Shown here: positions 8,359 to 18,110 of the stretch, one piece after another
Layout of the letters: every line of letters starts with the position of its first letter
How positions within the stretch are numbered: position 1 is the first letter of the stretch
Source: Chlorobiota bacterium
GTDB taxonomy: Bacteria; Bacteroidota; Ignavibacteria; OLB7
Assembly (NCBI GenBank): GCA_016788565.1
Contig: JAEUSP010000136.1
Location: 1-64,000 of the forward strand
Reading direction: 5' to 3'
Length of the DNA: 64,000 nucleotides
Position numbers and translations under genes: made by a program
The notes under the pieces: model-generated
Seen by the model: only the letters and a program-made list of their open reading frames with translations
What the model was told of the DNA's origin: nothing
Databases searched by the model: none

Positions 8359-8778
8359 ATGGCATCAGTCACAGCCATGCTTGGCAGCGGGTATCGTGTG
8401 GAGGTTAGCAACCAACGGCATCGGTGGTTTGCCGATGAGCCTGCCGACATTGGCGGCACCGACACCGCACCTTCCCCCTACGAACTGCTGTTGGGAAGCC
8501 TTGCCGCTTGCACGCTGATAACCTTGCGGATGTACGCCCAGCGGAAAGGGATCACGCTTGATTGGGTGAAAGCAGAATACCGGTTTGGACGGCATCACGT
8601 AGAGGAAGGTTCCGAAAAGATTGAGCGGATTGATTCCCACATTACTCTGGGGGGAATCTTCAGCGAAGCTGAACGCCAACGATTGCGCCAGATTGCCGCC
8701 CGCTGCCCTGTCCACCGCACGTTGGCCAATGGGGTGGAGATGATTGATACCGTAAGTTTTGGCGAACCACTTCCATAG
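8359..8778 (+). CDS. Second OsmC-family protein (YhfA-like subgroup)
   Basis: I start at MASVTAMLGSGYRVEVSN (8359) because the upstream 46 codons overlap the rnhA start and look unlike the family; the result is 139 residues. OsmC cysteines are at Cys51 (GSLAACTLITLRMYA) and Cys116 (ARCPVHRTL). The GTDTAPSPYELLLGSLAACT block is typical of the OsmC/YhfA group, whose physiological substrate is less clear than that of OsmC/Ohr. It is followed 18 bp later by the HD-domain gene on the same strand, so these two probably form an operon. Confidence 0.88.
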   Translation: MASVTAMLGSGYRVEVSNQRHRWFADEPADIGGTDTAPSPYELLLGSLAACTLITLRMYAQRKGITLDWVKAEYRFGRHHVEEGSEKIERIDSHITLGGIFSEAERQRLRQIAARCPVHRTLANGVEMIDTVSFGEPLP

Positions 8779-8796
8779 CGAACTCCATAGCGAACA

Positions 8797-9390
8797 ATGG
8801 CAAAACGTGAAATAAAAAAGAAAGCATCCCCCCCGGCTGTTGTGGCTACTGCTGCGGCCACCACCGTGGCCGCCGTGGCACCAGCAACCAAAGCAAAGCC
8901 AACAAAAACCCAACGCCGCAGGGAATTGACATCGGCACAGATGATGGAGTTAGCGGTGGAGGTTGCGGCAAAAGGGCACCGGGGACAGACCGACAAATAC
9001 CGCCAGCCGTACATTCTTCATGTGCTGGGGGTGATGGGGCGTTGCCGGACGATCGAGGAGAAAACGGTCGCGCTGCTGCACGACGTTGTGGAGGATGGCC
9101 ACACAACCTTTGCCGCGCTTCGGCGCAAGGGATTTTCCGAACGAATTTTGGAAGCGGTGGAACGCCTCACCCGCCGCCCGGGGGAACGCTACGATGACTT
9201 TGTGGAGCGGATTGCCCCCGACCCATTAGCCCGCGCAGTGAAGTTGGCCGACCTTGAAGACAACATGGATGTGCGCCGAAGCAATCGGGCAATGGGGCAG
9301 AAGGATGCCGAACGGATGGAAAAATACCGCCGTGCTTGGCAACGCTTGGCGCGCCTGCACGGCGGTATGGATTATGACTCTTCCAAATAA
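8797..9390 (+). CDS. HD-domain phosphohydrolase, SpoT/MESH1-like
   Basis: The 197-residue protein has an Ala/Thr/Lys-rich N-terminal tail (residues 1-40) and then a compact HD domain: GHRGQTDKYRQPYILHVLGV, the metal-binding LLHDVVEDGHTT, and VKLADLEDNMD. These match the hydrolase half of RelA/SpoT proteins and stand-alone MESH1-like enzymes, with no synthetase or TGS domain. The substrate may be (p)ppGpp or another nucleotide; sequence alone does not decide. It sits just downstream of an OsmC gene, consistent with a stress role. Confidence 0.8.
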   Translation: MAKREIKKKASPPAVVATAAATTVAAVAPATKAKPTKTQRRRELTSAQMMELAVEVAAKGHRGQTDKYRQPYILHVLGVMGRCRTIEEKTVALLHDVVEDGHTTFAALRRKGFSERILEAVERLTRRPGERYDDFVERIAPDPLARAVKLADLEDNMDVRRSNRAMGQKDAERMEKYRRAWQRLARLHGGMDYDSSK

Positions 9391-9422
9391 GCTAATTGCC
9401 CCACGGCAAAGGCATTGCTGCT

Positions 9423-10460
9423 TTACAAAATCAACATGGCATCGCCGTAGCTGTAGAAGCGGTAGCCAGCCTTCGCCGCATACTTGTACGATTTCAGCAC
9501 CCGCTCGCGTCCGCCAAAGGCACACACCATCATCAGCACCGTGCTTTCTTGCTGGTGGAAATTGGTGATAAGGCGGTTGACAATTTTGAAATCGTACGGT
9601 GGATAGATGAACTTATCGGTCCAATTCCGGTTTGGCTTCACCGTGCCCGATGTTAGCACCGAGCTTTCCAGAGCCCGCACCACCGAAGCCCCCACAGCGA
9701 ACACCTTCCCTTTCCCCTTAATCGTTTTGTTGATTGTCTCGGCAGCCGCCGGGGTGATCTCGAAAAACTCCGAGTGCATCTTGTGCTTGGTCAAATCCTC
9801 CACCTCCACCGGGTCGAACGTTGAGCGGTTGATGTGAAGGGTGATTCTTGCAACGCGCACCCCTTTGCGCTCCAGTCGGGCAATCAATTTTTTGGTAAAG
9901 TGAAGCCCAGCGGTTGGTGCGGCAACCGATCCGTTGGTTTTGGCGAAAATCGTCTGGTAGTATTCGCGGTCGTCCTCCACGGTTTCCCGACCGATGTACG
10001 GTGGAAGCGGCATCAGCCCGATCCGCTCGATGGTTTTGAACAGATCCCCGGTGTGGTTGAACCGAACCGTCCGCCCGCGCGAGGTGGTGTTGTCAATCAC
10101 CTCACAGTACAGCTTGTTGTCGTCGAAGTAGATTTTGTTGCCGATGCGGACTTTCCGCGCTGGATCCACAATCACATCCCACAGGGCATCCTTCTGTGAC
10201 AACTCCCGCAGCAGCATCACCTCAATTTGTGCGTTGGTCTTTTCCTTCTTTCCAATAAGCCGTGCAGGGAACACCCGCGACTCGTTCACCACCAAGCAGT
10301 CCCCTTTCTTGAAAAAACTGACGATGTCGGTGAAGTTGTGGTCGGTCATCTCGCCGGTTTTCCGGTCAAGAGCAAGAAGTTTAGAAGAGTCGCGAGGGTC
10401 GGCGGGGTACTTAGCAGTTGCGGATTTTGGAGCGGTGAACCGGAAGTCGGATAATTTCAT
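9423..10460 (-). CDS. queA: S-adenosylmethionine:tRNA ribosyltransferase-isomerase
   Basis: Starting at MKLSDFRF (ATG at 10460; the 38 upstream codons are not family-like) gives 345 residues, the usual QueA length. Family hallmarks are DCLVVNESRVFPARLIG near the N-terminus, APTAGLHFTKKL in the middle, and ITNFHQQESTVLMMVCAFGG near the end. QueA transfers the ribosyl of SAM to preQ1 in tRNA to make epoxyqueuosine. The next enzyme, QueG, is encoded separately at 44820-45767, so the queuosine genes are scattered here. Confidence 0.95.
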   Translation of the reverse strand: MKLSDFRFTAPKSATAKYPADPRDSSKLLALDRKTGEMTDHNFTDIVSFFKKGDCLVVNESRVFPARLIGKKEKTNAQIEVMLLRELSQKDALWDVIVDPARKVRIGNKIYFDDNKLYCEVIDNTTSRGRTVRFNHTGDLFKTIERIGLMPLPPYIGRETVEDDREYYQTIFAKTNGSVAAPTAGLHFTKKLIARLERKGVRVARITLHINRSTFDPVEVEDLTKHKMHSEFFEITPAAAETINKTIKGKGKVFAVGASVVRALESSVLTSGTVKPNRNWTDKFIYPPYDFKIVNRLITNFHQQESTVLMMVCAFGGRERVLKSYKYAAKAGYRFYSYGDAMLIL

Positions 10461-11280
10461 GGAAGCGCGATCCGTAAACGTAGGTAGAACAAGGCGTGCA
10501 GAGTTGGCTGATGCCGCAGGGCGTTTCCGGGCTGACATTTTGCTGTGAAAGCTGGCAGCACCGCGCCCCACCAACGCCTTCTGGTAGGAACGAATATGCG
10601 AAGTTACAAAATCAGAGAGGGGGGGCGCAACGGAGGGAAGAGGGAAAATGGTGCACCTTGGGGCGCAGTTGCATCAAAAACTGCGTATTACTCAAAAAAA
10701 CTTCGGTTTTGCTTGTTCGGAAGAATGAAAATTCCTGATGATACGACCTACTGGTTCACAGCTTTAGGTAATTAAACGAACACCGCCACAAGTAAAGCTC
10801 CAATGATAGCTCCTCCTTGGTTGTCACCGGCTATCGTAAAGAATCCGTTGTCGCCATCACTATCACGGCTACCCTGCTGCGCAACGGCGGCTACTAAAAT
10901 CAGCCGCGGCGGCAGAAATATCTGTTGAAGCATGGGCGTTTTTAATAGTAAGTTGTCGGTTTCCGAACCGCAACGGACTGTGCAATGTGCAATTCATTTG
11001 CCGCGATCCTTGCACATACCGCGACGAATTAGGAAATTCGCCGGGTATTGTACGCGCAGCAGGTTCTGCATACTATCACACGATTGAAAAATGAAGGCGG
11101 ATAGATGGGAACCATAGCGAAAATTCTGGGTTTCCAGAACGCCATCTGGAAGCATCGGCGCGCCCGCCCTTCCGGCCTTTCGTAGAAAACGACACACGTC
11201 CATTGAACCAGACTATCAGCTGCCATGAAATGCACAACGAACGCAGAGACACATAGCACACAACGCAAGGACTACATCTG
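10461..11280. other. 820-bp intergenic region, mostly without recognisable features
   Basis: Apart from the short ORF at 10772-10933, I see no gene. The stretch is richer in A/T than its neighbours. Near 11226-11262 it holds a degenerate copy of the CAGAG/CACAG-type repeat found elsewhere in the window (ACGCAGAGACACATAG). Long overlapping minus-strand frames at 10994-11324 lack protein-like composition. Confidence 0.4.
10772..10933 (-). CDS. Possible 53-residue hydrophobic small protein
   Basis: A short ORF starts at the ATG at 10933 (MLQQIFLPPRLILVAAVAQQ) and ends with TAA at 10772. Two hydrophobic stretches (RLILVAAVA and GGAIIGALLVAVFV) flank an acidic SRDSDGDNG turn. No Shine-Dalgarno is visible, and the region has lower GC than its surroundings. 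It could be a real small membrane protein or a chance ORF. I do not recognise a family. Confidence 0.25.
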   Translation of the reverse strand: MLQQIFLPPRLILVAAVAQQGSRDSDGDNGFFTIAGDNQGGAIIGALLVAVFV

Positions 11281-14200
11281 ATGAACTCACTGCGACTTTC
11301 CCTTCTTGGATTGCTTGTTGCCACTATCCTACCGGCATCGGCAACCGCACAAGTACTTGGGGCAACCGCCCCCCAACAATCAGCACAAGCCGCACGGCTA
11401 ACGTATATCGAAAATCGTGGCCAGTGGGCCGCCGAAGCGCGCTACCTGCTGCAAACCCCAGGGCTGAACTACTGGATTAACAACAGCGGCATCACCTACG
11501 ATGCCTACCGCGTTAGCTCCAACCCCGAAGCCGAGGTGGTTGGTGAAGTAGTGAAGATGAGCTTTGTGGGAGCAAGCCCTTCGGCCAACGCTGTTGGTGT
11601 TGGGCCCCTTCCCGGAACCTTCAACTACATTCTTGGAAACGACCCGTCGGTATGGGCCACCAATGTCCGCCGTTTCAGCGGGATGACCATTTCCCGCCTG
11701 TATGATAAAGTCCAAGCTGTCTTCTACCTTGACCAAGGGAAGCCGCGCTACGATTTGATCGTTGGCGCAGGGGGCGATCCATCGGTAGTGAAAATGGCTT
11801 ACCAGGGAAGCGGACACGCAACCGTGAACCGCAACGGCGAAGCTGTTTATCAAACCTCGGTCGGGATCAACATTCACCAGGGTGGATTGTTCGCCTACCA
11901 GATGGTGAACGATGTGAAGCAGGAAATCGCCTGCTCCTTCCGCCAAAACAGCGACGGCACGCTTGGCTTCCAGCTTGGCAGCTACGACCGCACAAAACCG
12001 CTGGTGATTGACCCGCTGCTGTACAGCACCTACATCGCCACCAGCGAGATGGAGACCCCGTACGACATCAAGACCGATGCACAGGGGAACGCCTACATCA
12101 CTGGCATGACCCAATCCACCACGTATCCCACCAGTCCTGGCCCATACCAAGCACAGTATGGTGGTGGCTCGCGCGATGCCTTCGTCACAAAAATCAGCCC
12201 CGACGGCAGCATGCTTGTGTACTCCACATTTATCGGTGCTTCCGGCCAGGACATCGCCTACGGAATTGAGGTGGATGGCAGCGGTGATGCCTACATCACC
12301 GGAACCACAAGCTCAACAAACTTCCCAACAACCTCTGGCGCATACCAGGCCGCACCAACATCCGGCACACACGGTTTTGTGGTAAAACTGAACGCCAACG
12401 GAACCGCACCTGCATACAGCACCTGCCTTCTGAGCACCACACCAAGCGACATTGCCATTGACCAATTCGGCAATGCCTACATCACCGGCAGTTGCACCGC
12501 TGGGCTTGCAAACACCACCGGTTTCTGGAAGCCAACGTACGGCGGTGGCACAAGCGATGCCTTCGCGCTGAAATTGGAGATTGCTGGCGGAACCCGTGCT
12601 TACGCCACCTTTATCGGGGGGAACGGAGCCGACCGCGGCGTAGCAATCGCGCTGGATGCCGAGAACAATGCCTACATCACCGGAACCACCGACAGCAGCA
12701 GCTTCCCTTCGGCTGCCGGGGCCTACAGCAACACCGTGAAAGGTAACCGCGACGTGTTTATCACCAAGCTGAACGGAGCCGGAACCGGGATGCAGTACTC
12801 CACCTTAATTGGCGGCACACTCAACGACATGGTGGAAGACATTGCTGTTGATATCAACGGTAGCGCGTACATCACCGGCTCCACCGTTTCGCAGAATTAT
12901 CCAACATCTCCCAAAACAAAGCCATTCCAGGATAACCAAGCTGGGAACGACGTGAACAACCAGTACGGCGATGCTTTCGTGACGAAGTTCAATCCCGCAG
13001 GAACAGGCATTGATTACAGCACCTATCTGGGCGGCGTTACTGGCGATGGCGGAACCGGAATCTACGTGGACCGCCGCGGCTATGCGTACGTCACTGGCTT
13101 CACCGGCTCGGTGAACTTCCCGGTACGGATTGGCGATTACGACAGCGAGTTTGAAGCCACCGGGGAAGACCCCATCAACTACCAAGCTGATGCCTTCTAC
13201 ACCAAGCTCAATCAAGATGGAAGCAACGTGCTGTACAGCACGTTCTTGGGTGGCGAAGATGCCGACACCGCAACGGCCATCACCGTTAGCAAAATGGGGG
13301 ACATCTTCGTGACGGGCCACACCCGCTCCACCCAATATCCCACCACCGACGGAGCTTACCAGACCACCTTCGGCGACAAAAAAGATGTGTTCGTCACAAA
13401 GTTCCCCGGCGTGCTGGTCAGCGTTCCGAACGGACTGGAGCAATGGTGCGCTGGCACCGTTCAGCAGATCACCTGGGAAAGCTCCGGCATCCCAGCCTTC
13501 GACGTGTACATCTCCAGCGACAGCGGAAAAACCTACAGCTTGCTGGCTTCGCAAGTGCGCGACCACTACTACGAGTGGCCGATCCCGCCAACCCAAAAAG
13601 CTGGTACCACATACCGCGTGCGGGTGGAAGAAAGTGGCGACCCGGTGTTGGGGTCGTACAGTGATTTGGGGGATATGACTTTCACAATCAGCTCGCTTCC
13701 ACAGATTACGTTGGAACCCGGAAACACCGTGCAGCCGGCTGGCGGCACAGCCGTTTTTCGCGCTGGTTCCACCAGTATCCCCGCGCCAACCGTGTTGTGG
13801 CAAGTAAGCGGCGATGGTGGCCAAACGTGGACCGATGTCCCGAACGCCACAACCCCGACACTAACTCTGAACAGCTTGCAGGTGGACCAAAACAACACCA
13901 TCTACCGTGCAATTTTCACCAACCTTTGCGGATCGGACACCACGGTAAATGCAGGGCTGACGGTGATTGGCCTGACGTTGCTGGAACCAAACGGTGGCGA
14001 GAAATTCTGCACCGGAAGCAAAGTGAAAATCCGCTGGGGACTTGCCAACTACACCGGGTCACCAGTCTATAATCTTGCAGCATCAAGCGATGGCGGAAAA
14101 ACTTGGGCAACGATCATCAACGGTATCCTTGCCAACGATTATGAGTGGACCCTGCCGCGTGCCCTTGCCGCAAGCGCGCAGTACCGCATCCGCGTAACGC

Positions 14201-14856
14201 TTACCAGCGGCGCGGTGATTGATGTCAGCGACTCCAACTTCACCGTCAACGGCCAAGCGGCGGTGACACGCAACCCGGGCAACGCTTCGGTTGAGTTGTT
14301 CGAGAAAGCCTCCTTCACCGCCGAAGCTGGCGGGTTGCCGGAGCCACAAGTGCAATGGCAAATCAGCACCAACAAGGGGCAGACCTGGACCAACGTCAAC
14401 GGCGGATCGCGCACGATCACCGACCAGGGTCGCGTGAACTCACGGTTCGATTTGCCGCGCGCGAACTCAGCCGACAGCGGAACCATGTACCGCGCAATTT
14501 TCATCAACGAGTGCGGAAGCGACACCACTGCGCCGGCCACGTTAGTGGTCTATTCCTTCAACCCATCTGGGGTGGATGACATGGATGCCGGAGCAAGCGG
14601 GCTTACCATCTCCGCGTTGCCAAACCCAGCCGCCGGTGATGTTGTGGTTGCGCTGAACCTGCCACGCAGCGGCAACGTCAGCGTGATGCTGAACGATGTG
14701 AACGGCCGCCTTGTGCGCCGCATTGCCCAGGAGGAGCTGAGTGCTGGCCAACATCAGTTCACACTTGATGCGGCATCGCTGCCAAACGGAACCTACACCT
14801 GCACCCTGCTGTTCGGAAACCAACGCCGCACAGTGAAAATGCAGGTGGTGAAGTAA
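11281..14856 (+). CDS. SBBP-repeat beta-propeller/Ig-like protein with T9SS sorting domain
   Basis: The 1191-residue protein has a signal peptide (LPASATAQ), an N-terminal domain with YIENRGQWAAEARYLLQ and VIDPLLYSTYIA typical of proteins that carry SBBP repeats, then about eight SBBP repeats (each with YSTFIGG-type and NAYITGTT-type motifs, residues about 245-715). Two Ig-like modules follow, each opening with a P-N-G-x2-WCxGT or EKFCTGSKVKIRW-type strand and ending GTMYRAIFINECGSDTT. The C-terminus is a T9SS type-A domain (ALPNPAAGDVVVAL ... MQVVK). It should be a secreted or surface-attached protein; its ligand is unknown. A paralogue of its Ig half is the next gene. Confidence 0.9.
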   Translation: MNSLRLSLLGLLVATILPASATAQVLGATAPQQSAQAARLTYIENRGQWAAEARYLLQTPGLNYWINNSGITYDAYRVSSNPEAEVVGEVVKMSFVGASPSANAVGVGPLPGTFNYILGNDPSVWATNVRRFSGMTISRLYDKVQAVFYLDQGKPRYDLIVGAGGDPSVVKMAYQGSGHATVNRNGEAVYQTSVGINIHQGGLFAYQMVNDVKQEIACSFRQNSDGTLGFQLGSYDRTKPLVIDPLLYSTYIATSEMETPYDIKTDAQGNAYITGMTQSTTYPTSPGPYQAQYGGGSRDAFVTKISPDGSMLVYSTFIGASGQDIAYGIEVDGSGDAYITGTTSSTNFPTTSGAYQAAPTSGTHGFVVKLNANGTAPAYSTCLLSTTPSDIAIDQFGNAYITGSCTAGLANTTGFWKPTYGGGTSDAFALKLEIAGGTRAYATFIGGNGADRGVAIALDAENNAYITGTTDSSSFPSAAGAYSNTVKGNRDVFITKLNGAGTGMQYSTLIGGTLNDMVEDIAVDINGSAYITGSTVSQNYPTSPKTKPFQDNQAGNDVNNQYGDAFVTKFNPAGTGIDYSTYLGGVTGDGGTGIYVDRRGYAYVTGFTGSVNFPVRIGDYDSEFEATGEDPINYQADAFYTKLNQDGSNVLYSTFLGGEDADTATAITVSKMGDIFVTGHTRSTQYPTTDGAYQTTFGDKKDVFVTKFPGVLVSVPNGLEQWCAGTVQQITWESSGIPAFDVYISSDSGKTYSLLASQVRDHYYEWPIPPTQKAGTTYRVRVEESGDPVLGSYSDLGDMTFTISSLPQITLEPGNTVQPAGGTAVFRAGSTSIPAPTVLWQVSGDGGQTWTDVPNATTPTLTLNSLQVDQNNTIYRAIFTNLCGSDTTVNAGLTVIGLTLLEPNGGEKFCTGSKVKIRWGLANYTGSPVYNLAASSDGGKTWATIINGILANDYEWTLPRALAASAQYRIRVTLTSGAVIDVSDSNFTVNGQAAVTRNPGNASVELFEKASFTAEAGGLPEPQVQWQISTNKGQTWTNVNGGSRTITDQGRVNSRFDLPRANSADSGTMYRAIFINECGSDTTAPATLVVYSFNPSGVDDMDAGASGLTISALPNPAAGDVVVALNLPRSGNVSVMLNDVNGRLVRRIAQEELSAGQHQFTLDAASLPNGTYTCTLLFGNQRRTVKMQVVK

Positions 14857-14913
14857 GCACATCGGTGCGAAAAGAAGGCCGGGGCTAATTCAAAGCCTTG
14901 CCCAAACAAACAA

Positions 14914-14949
14914 ACAGAGGGCCAAGCCAGCAACGGCTTGGCCCTCTGT
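14914..14949. terminator. Intrinsic terminator
   Basis: A perfect 15-bp stem (14914-14928 with 14935-14949) with a 6-nt loop is followed by TCTGTTTTG. It separates the two T9SS genes, so the second needs its own promoter. Confidence 0.8.
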
Positions 14950-15071
14950 TCTGTTTTGTGGGAGCAACGTGGAAGCAACGTTCCGTGACTTCCCGAACAA
15001 CTGCGGCGGGTTATTTTGGAACCCTGTTTGCAGAGAAATCATTTCCGTTGCATCATCCAATCTCTCAGAAA

Positions 15072-16601
15072 ATGCTTCTTTCAATCCGCAGTCTTGCGCT
15101 GCTACTGATGCTTCTGCTGGTTCACGGTGTGGCGGCGGCCCAAGCTGAGCCTGCAATCACGCTCACCGCCCCAGCCGCTGGCGACCAATGGTGTGCTGGT
15201 GCTTCCCAGGTAATCACATGGGACACGGCGAACGCCGGCGAAACGTTCGACGTTCTGCTATCCAGCAACGGCGGGGTGACGTACAACGTGATTGCGCCAA
15301 ACGTCACCGGAACCATGCACCAGTGGCAAGTTCCCATCAATATCAACGCTGACTCGATGTACCGAATCAGCGTGCGGCGCAGCGGCGGCGGGCTTGCCGA
15401 CACCAGCGGGATGTTCCGCATCAACCGCCCGCCAACCCCAACGCTGCAACCGCTGAACATCTCCATCCCGGTCAATAACCACGCCATGTTCACGGCCCAA
15501 ACCAGTGGCTGGCCAAAACCCGCAGTGGTCTGGCAGGTAAGCACCGACACCGGGAAAACATGGAAGAACGTGACCGGGAACCAAGCCGTTGGGGTGGAAA
15601 CCGAACGGCTGACCTTGTACTACGTTGATGCCAAGATGGATGGGAATCTGTACCGCGCCACCTTCAGCAACCAATGCGGAAGCGACACCAGCAAGCCAGC
15701 TTCACTGGCGGTGACATGGCTGGAAATTGTTGAGCCGAACGGAGGCGAGATTGCTTGTGCCGGCCAGCCAATCACCATTCGCTGGAAGCTGCAAGGGTTC
15801 ACCGGGCAACCCCAGTACGCCCTGACCTACACCCCCGACAGCGGCAAAACCTGGAAATCGCTGGCCACCGTTCTGCAAAGCGAAACCTACACGTGGAACA
15901 CCGTGCTGCAACAGGCCCCGAGCCTGAACTACCGCGTGCGGGTGCAGCTTACGAACAACCCCATCGTGAGCGACACCACCGACACAACGTTCATCCTGTA
16001 CGCAAAACCAACCGTTGCCGCCAACCCACGCGACACCGCCGCAAACCAGGGGCGATTGGTCTCCTTTGCCGCTGCCTCCTACGGGCTACCGTTGCCGGAA
16101 GTGGAGTGGCAAGGAAGCGATGACAACGGGAAGAATTGGGTCCGGTTTTCCAGCACCACAAGCACCGAAGTAAACGGGCGGGTGGAAACGTCGCTGCGAA
16201 CCTCGGCCATTGCCACCAACGATAGCGGAACCCTGTACCGCGCCATTTTTCGCAACCAGTGCGGAGCCGACACCACCCGCCCGGCATTGCTGCGGGTGAT
16301 AAAAGACCCAGTGTCGGGGGTCGAAACGCCTTCTGAATCGCGGGCGTTCGCGGCCAGCATCTCCCCGAACCCATCGCACGAAGCGCCCACCCTTACGCTG
16401 CGGCTGGCAGCCGGCGCGCCGGTGAAGGTTCTGATTGCCGAACCAACTGGAAAAATTATCGCCACTCCATTTTCTTCCCCCTTCCTGCCAGCGGGCAAGC
16501 ACCTTATCACGTTGCCAAGCGGGTTGCCTTCGGGTGGGTTTGCGTGCGTGGTGCGGGTTGGAAGTCAGCAGCAGATTTTGCCGATGGTGGTGGTGCGGTA
16601 A
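15072..16601 (+). CDS. Ig-like module protein with T9SS sorting domain
   Basis: I choose the ATG at 15072 (MLLSIRSLALLLMLLLVHG), which begins a good signal peptide; the frame upstream runs through the terminator hairpin. The 509-residue product has two or three copies of the module found in the preceding gene (DQWCAGASQVITW, EIACAGQPITIRWKL; ends NLYRATFSNQCGSDTS and TLYRAIFRNQCGADTT) and a T9SS C-terminal domain (SISPNPSHEAPTLTLRL ... MVVVR). It is effectively the C-terminal half of the preceding protein without the SBBP propeller, and probably arose by duplication and loss of the propeller. Extracellular; binding partner unknown. Confidence 0.85.
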   Translation: MLLSIRSLALLLMLLLVHGVAAAQAEPAITLTAPAAGDQWCAGASQVITWDTANAGETFDVLLSSNGGVTYNVIAPNVTGTMHQWQVPININADSMYRISVRRSGGGLADTSGMFRINRPPTPTLQPLNISIPVNNHAMFTAQTSGWPKPAVVWQVSTDTGKTWKNVTGNQAVGVETERLTLYYVDAKMDGNLYRATFSNQCGSDTSKPASLAVTWLEIVEPNGGEIACAGQPITIRWKLQGFTGQPQYALTYTPDSGKTWKSLATVLQSETYTWNTVLQQAPSLNYRVRVQLTNNPIVSDTTDTTFILYAKPTVAANPRDTAANQGRLVSFAAASYGLPLPEVEWQGSDDNGKNWVRFSSTTSTEVNGRVETSLRTSAIATNDSGTLYRAIFRNQCGADTTRPALLRVIKDPVSGVETPSESRAFAASISPNPSHEAPTLTLRLAAGAPVKVLIAEPTGKIIATPFSSPFLPAGKHLITLPSGLPSGGFACVVRVGSQQQILPMVVVR

Positions 16602-16637
16602 GCGGTGGGGCGATAGAGTAGGAAGATGAGATCAACA

Positions 16638-16677
16638 AAAAACGCCGATGCTTTTTAAGATGAGCATCGGCGTTTTT
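16638..16677. terminator. Bidirectional intrinsic terminator
   Basis: A 15-bp stem (16638-16652 with 16663-16677) begins with five A and ends with five T, so each strand has a U tract. It lies between convergent genes ending at 16601 and 16707. Confidence 0.9.
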
Positions 16678-16706
16678 GCATTCAGGCTGCTGCAGAGTTT
16701 CGGCGG

Positions 16707-18110
16707 CTATTGCTTCATCAGCCCTTCAATCTCTTCTGCGGTGCGTTCCAGTGCTGCGGACATATTCACCGGCCCTTGCGCGGTCACCAGAATATCATCT
16801 TCGATACGAATGCCGATATTCCACCACTTCGGGTCGCAGGGGCTTCCGGCTTTGATATAGACCCCTGGCTCCACCGTCAGCACAACGCCCGGAACCAGCG
16901 TGCCGTAATCGCCAACATCATGCACGTCAAGCCCCAAATAGTGCGAAGTCCCGTGCATGAAATATCGCCCCACTTGGCCGCTGTTTTGGATAATGCCCAA
17001 CGTCACCAACCCATCGGCAATCACCTTGTTGGCGGCACGGTGCGGGTCGCGGAAATTGTTCCCGGAACGGCATTCGGCAATGCCGGCATTCTGCGCTTTC
17101 AACACCAAGTCGTAGAGGGTTCGCTGCTCGGCAGTGAACTTCCCGCTTACCGGAAACGTGCGGGTGATGTCGGCACTGTAGCCGTGATACTCGGCCCCGC
17201 AATCCATCAGCACCACATCCCCCGGCTCCGATTTCCGGCGGTTGGTTTCGTAGTGAAGAATGCAGGTGTTTGGCCCCGAACCAACAATGCTTGGATACCC
17301 GGGCCAGCGCGCTCCGTTCCGCTGGAAGGCGTACTCCATCACCGCCTCGAACTCATACTCGTGCATCCCCGGCTTGGCCGCCTGGATTGTTTGGCGATGC
17401 CCTTCGATGGAAGCATCAATCGCCCGCTGCATCAACGCAAGCTCCTTCGGCGATTTCACCAGCCGCATCGGGTTCAGGATAATCCCCGCGTTTTTCACAA
17501 CAAGGCTTGGTGCGGCCGCTTCCACCGGCTTTGTCATCTCCTCCTCCCAAGCGTATGCCGCCCCGGTGAGCGGCTCGCGCTCGGTGCCAAATTTCCAATC
17601 GTCGTAGTAGAGTGTGGTGATCTGCGGGAACAGTTGCTTCATCTGCGGTGCAAGCTGGGAATAGGGGAGCACCGTTTGGATTCCGGTGACGGTTGCCGCC
17701 GTTGCTGGCCCCAGGGTGATGCCTGTCCACGTTTCGCTTTGCGGGCTGCGCTCTTTCACGAACAACACCTGGTGCACCACCGCGCCGTTGATGATTATCC
17801 CTTTTGGAACAAGCAGCAGCGCGCTTTCATCTTCCGTCACCCCGGTCAGATAGAGTAGGTTGTTCCGTTGGCGGAATTCGTAATCAACATCGTTCGAGCG
17901 GTTTTTCACATCGGCAGCGCGGACCAGCAATGCCGAGCGGTCATCCATTGCTGCAATCGCTTGGCTGCGGCGGGCGGCGTACTCGGCACGTGTGGGAAGG
18001 TCGGTGTCGTAGATGGTGTAGTGGTCGTACTTGCCAGCTTCCTGGGCGGTGCTGGTTGCCGCAACTGCAAAGGTGAGTACGGTGGCCAAGCTGAACAACT
18101 GCAATCTCAT
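16707..18110 (-). CDS. Exported Xaa-Pro aminopeptidase (M24B)
   Basis: The start at 18110 (MRLQLFSLATVLTFAVAATS) gives a signal peptide and a 467-residue enzyme. An N-terminal creatinase-like domain (YAARRSQAIAAMDDRSALLV, FRQRNNLLYLTG) precedes the pita-bread catalytic domain. All five metal ligands of aminopeptidase P are visible: two Asp in VLMDCGAEYHGYSADITRTF, His in MHGTSHYLGLDVHD, Glu in LTVEPGVYI and Glu in GIRIEDDIL. It removes N-terminal residues ahead of proline, here in the periplasm. Its ATG overlaps the stop of the upstream gene by 4 bp (ATGA), so the two are translationally coupled. Confidence 0.93.
   Translation of the reverse strand: MRLQLFSLATVLTFAVAATSTAQEAGKYDHYTIYDTDLPTRAEYAARRSQAIAAMDDRSALLVRAADVKNRSNDVDYEFRQRNNLLYLTGVTEDESALLLVPKGIIINGAVVHQVLFVKERSPQSETWTGITLGPATAATVTGIQTVLPYSQLAPQMKQLFPQITTLYYDDWKFGTEREPLTGAAYAWEEEMTKPVEAAAPSLVVKNAGIILNPMRLVKSPKELALMQRAIDASIEGHRQTIQAAKPGMHEYEFEAVMEYAFQRNGARWPGYPSIVGSGPNTCILHYETNRRKSEPGDVVLMDCGAEYHGYSADITRTFPVSGKFTAEQRTLYDLVLKAQNAGIAECRSGNNFRDPHRAANKVIADGLVTLGIIQNSGQVGRYFMHGTSHYLGLDVHDVGDYGTLVPGVVLTVEPGVYIKAGSPCDPKWWNIGIRIEDDILVTAQGPVNMSAALERTAEEIEGLMKQ

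Noticed and set aside
16710-17858. 382-residue plus-strand frame
   Set aside because: It is antisense to the well-supported M24B aminopeptidase and has no protein-like motifs.
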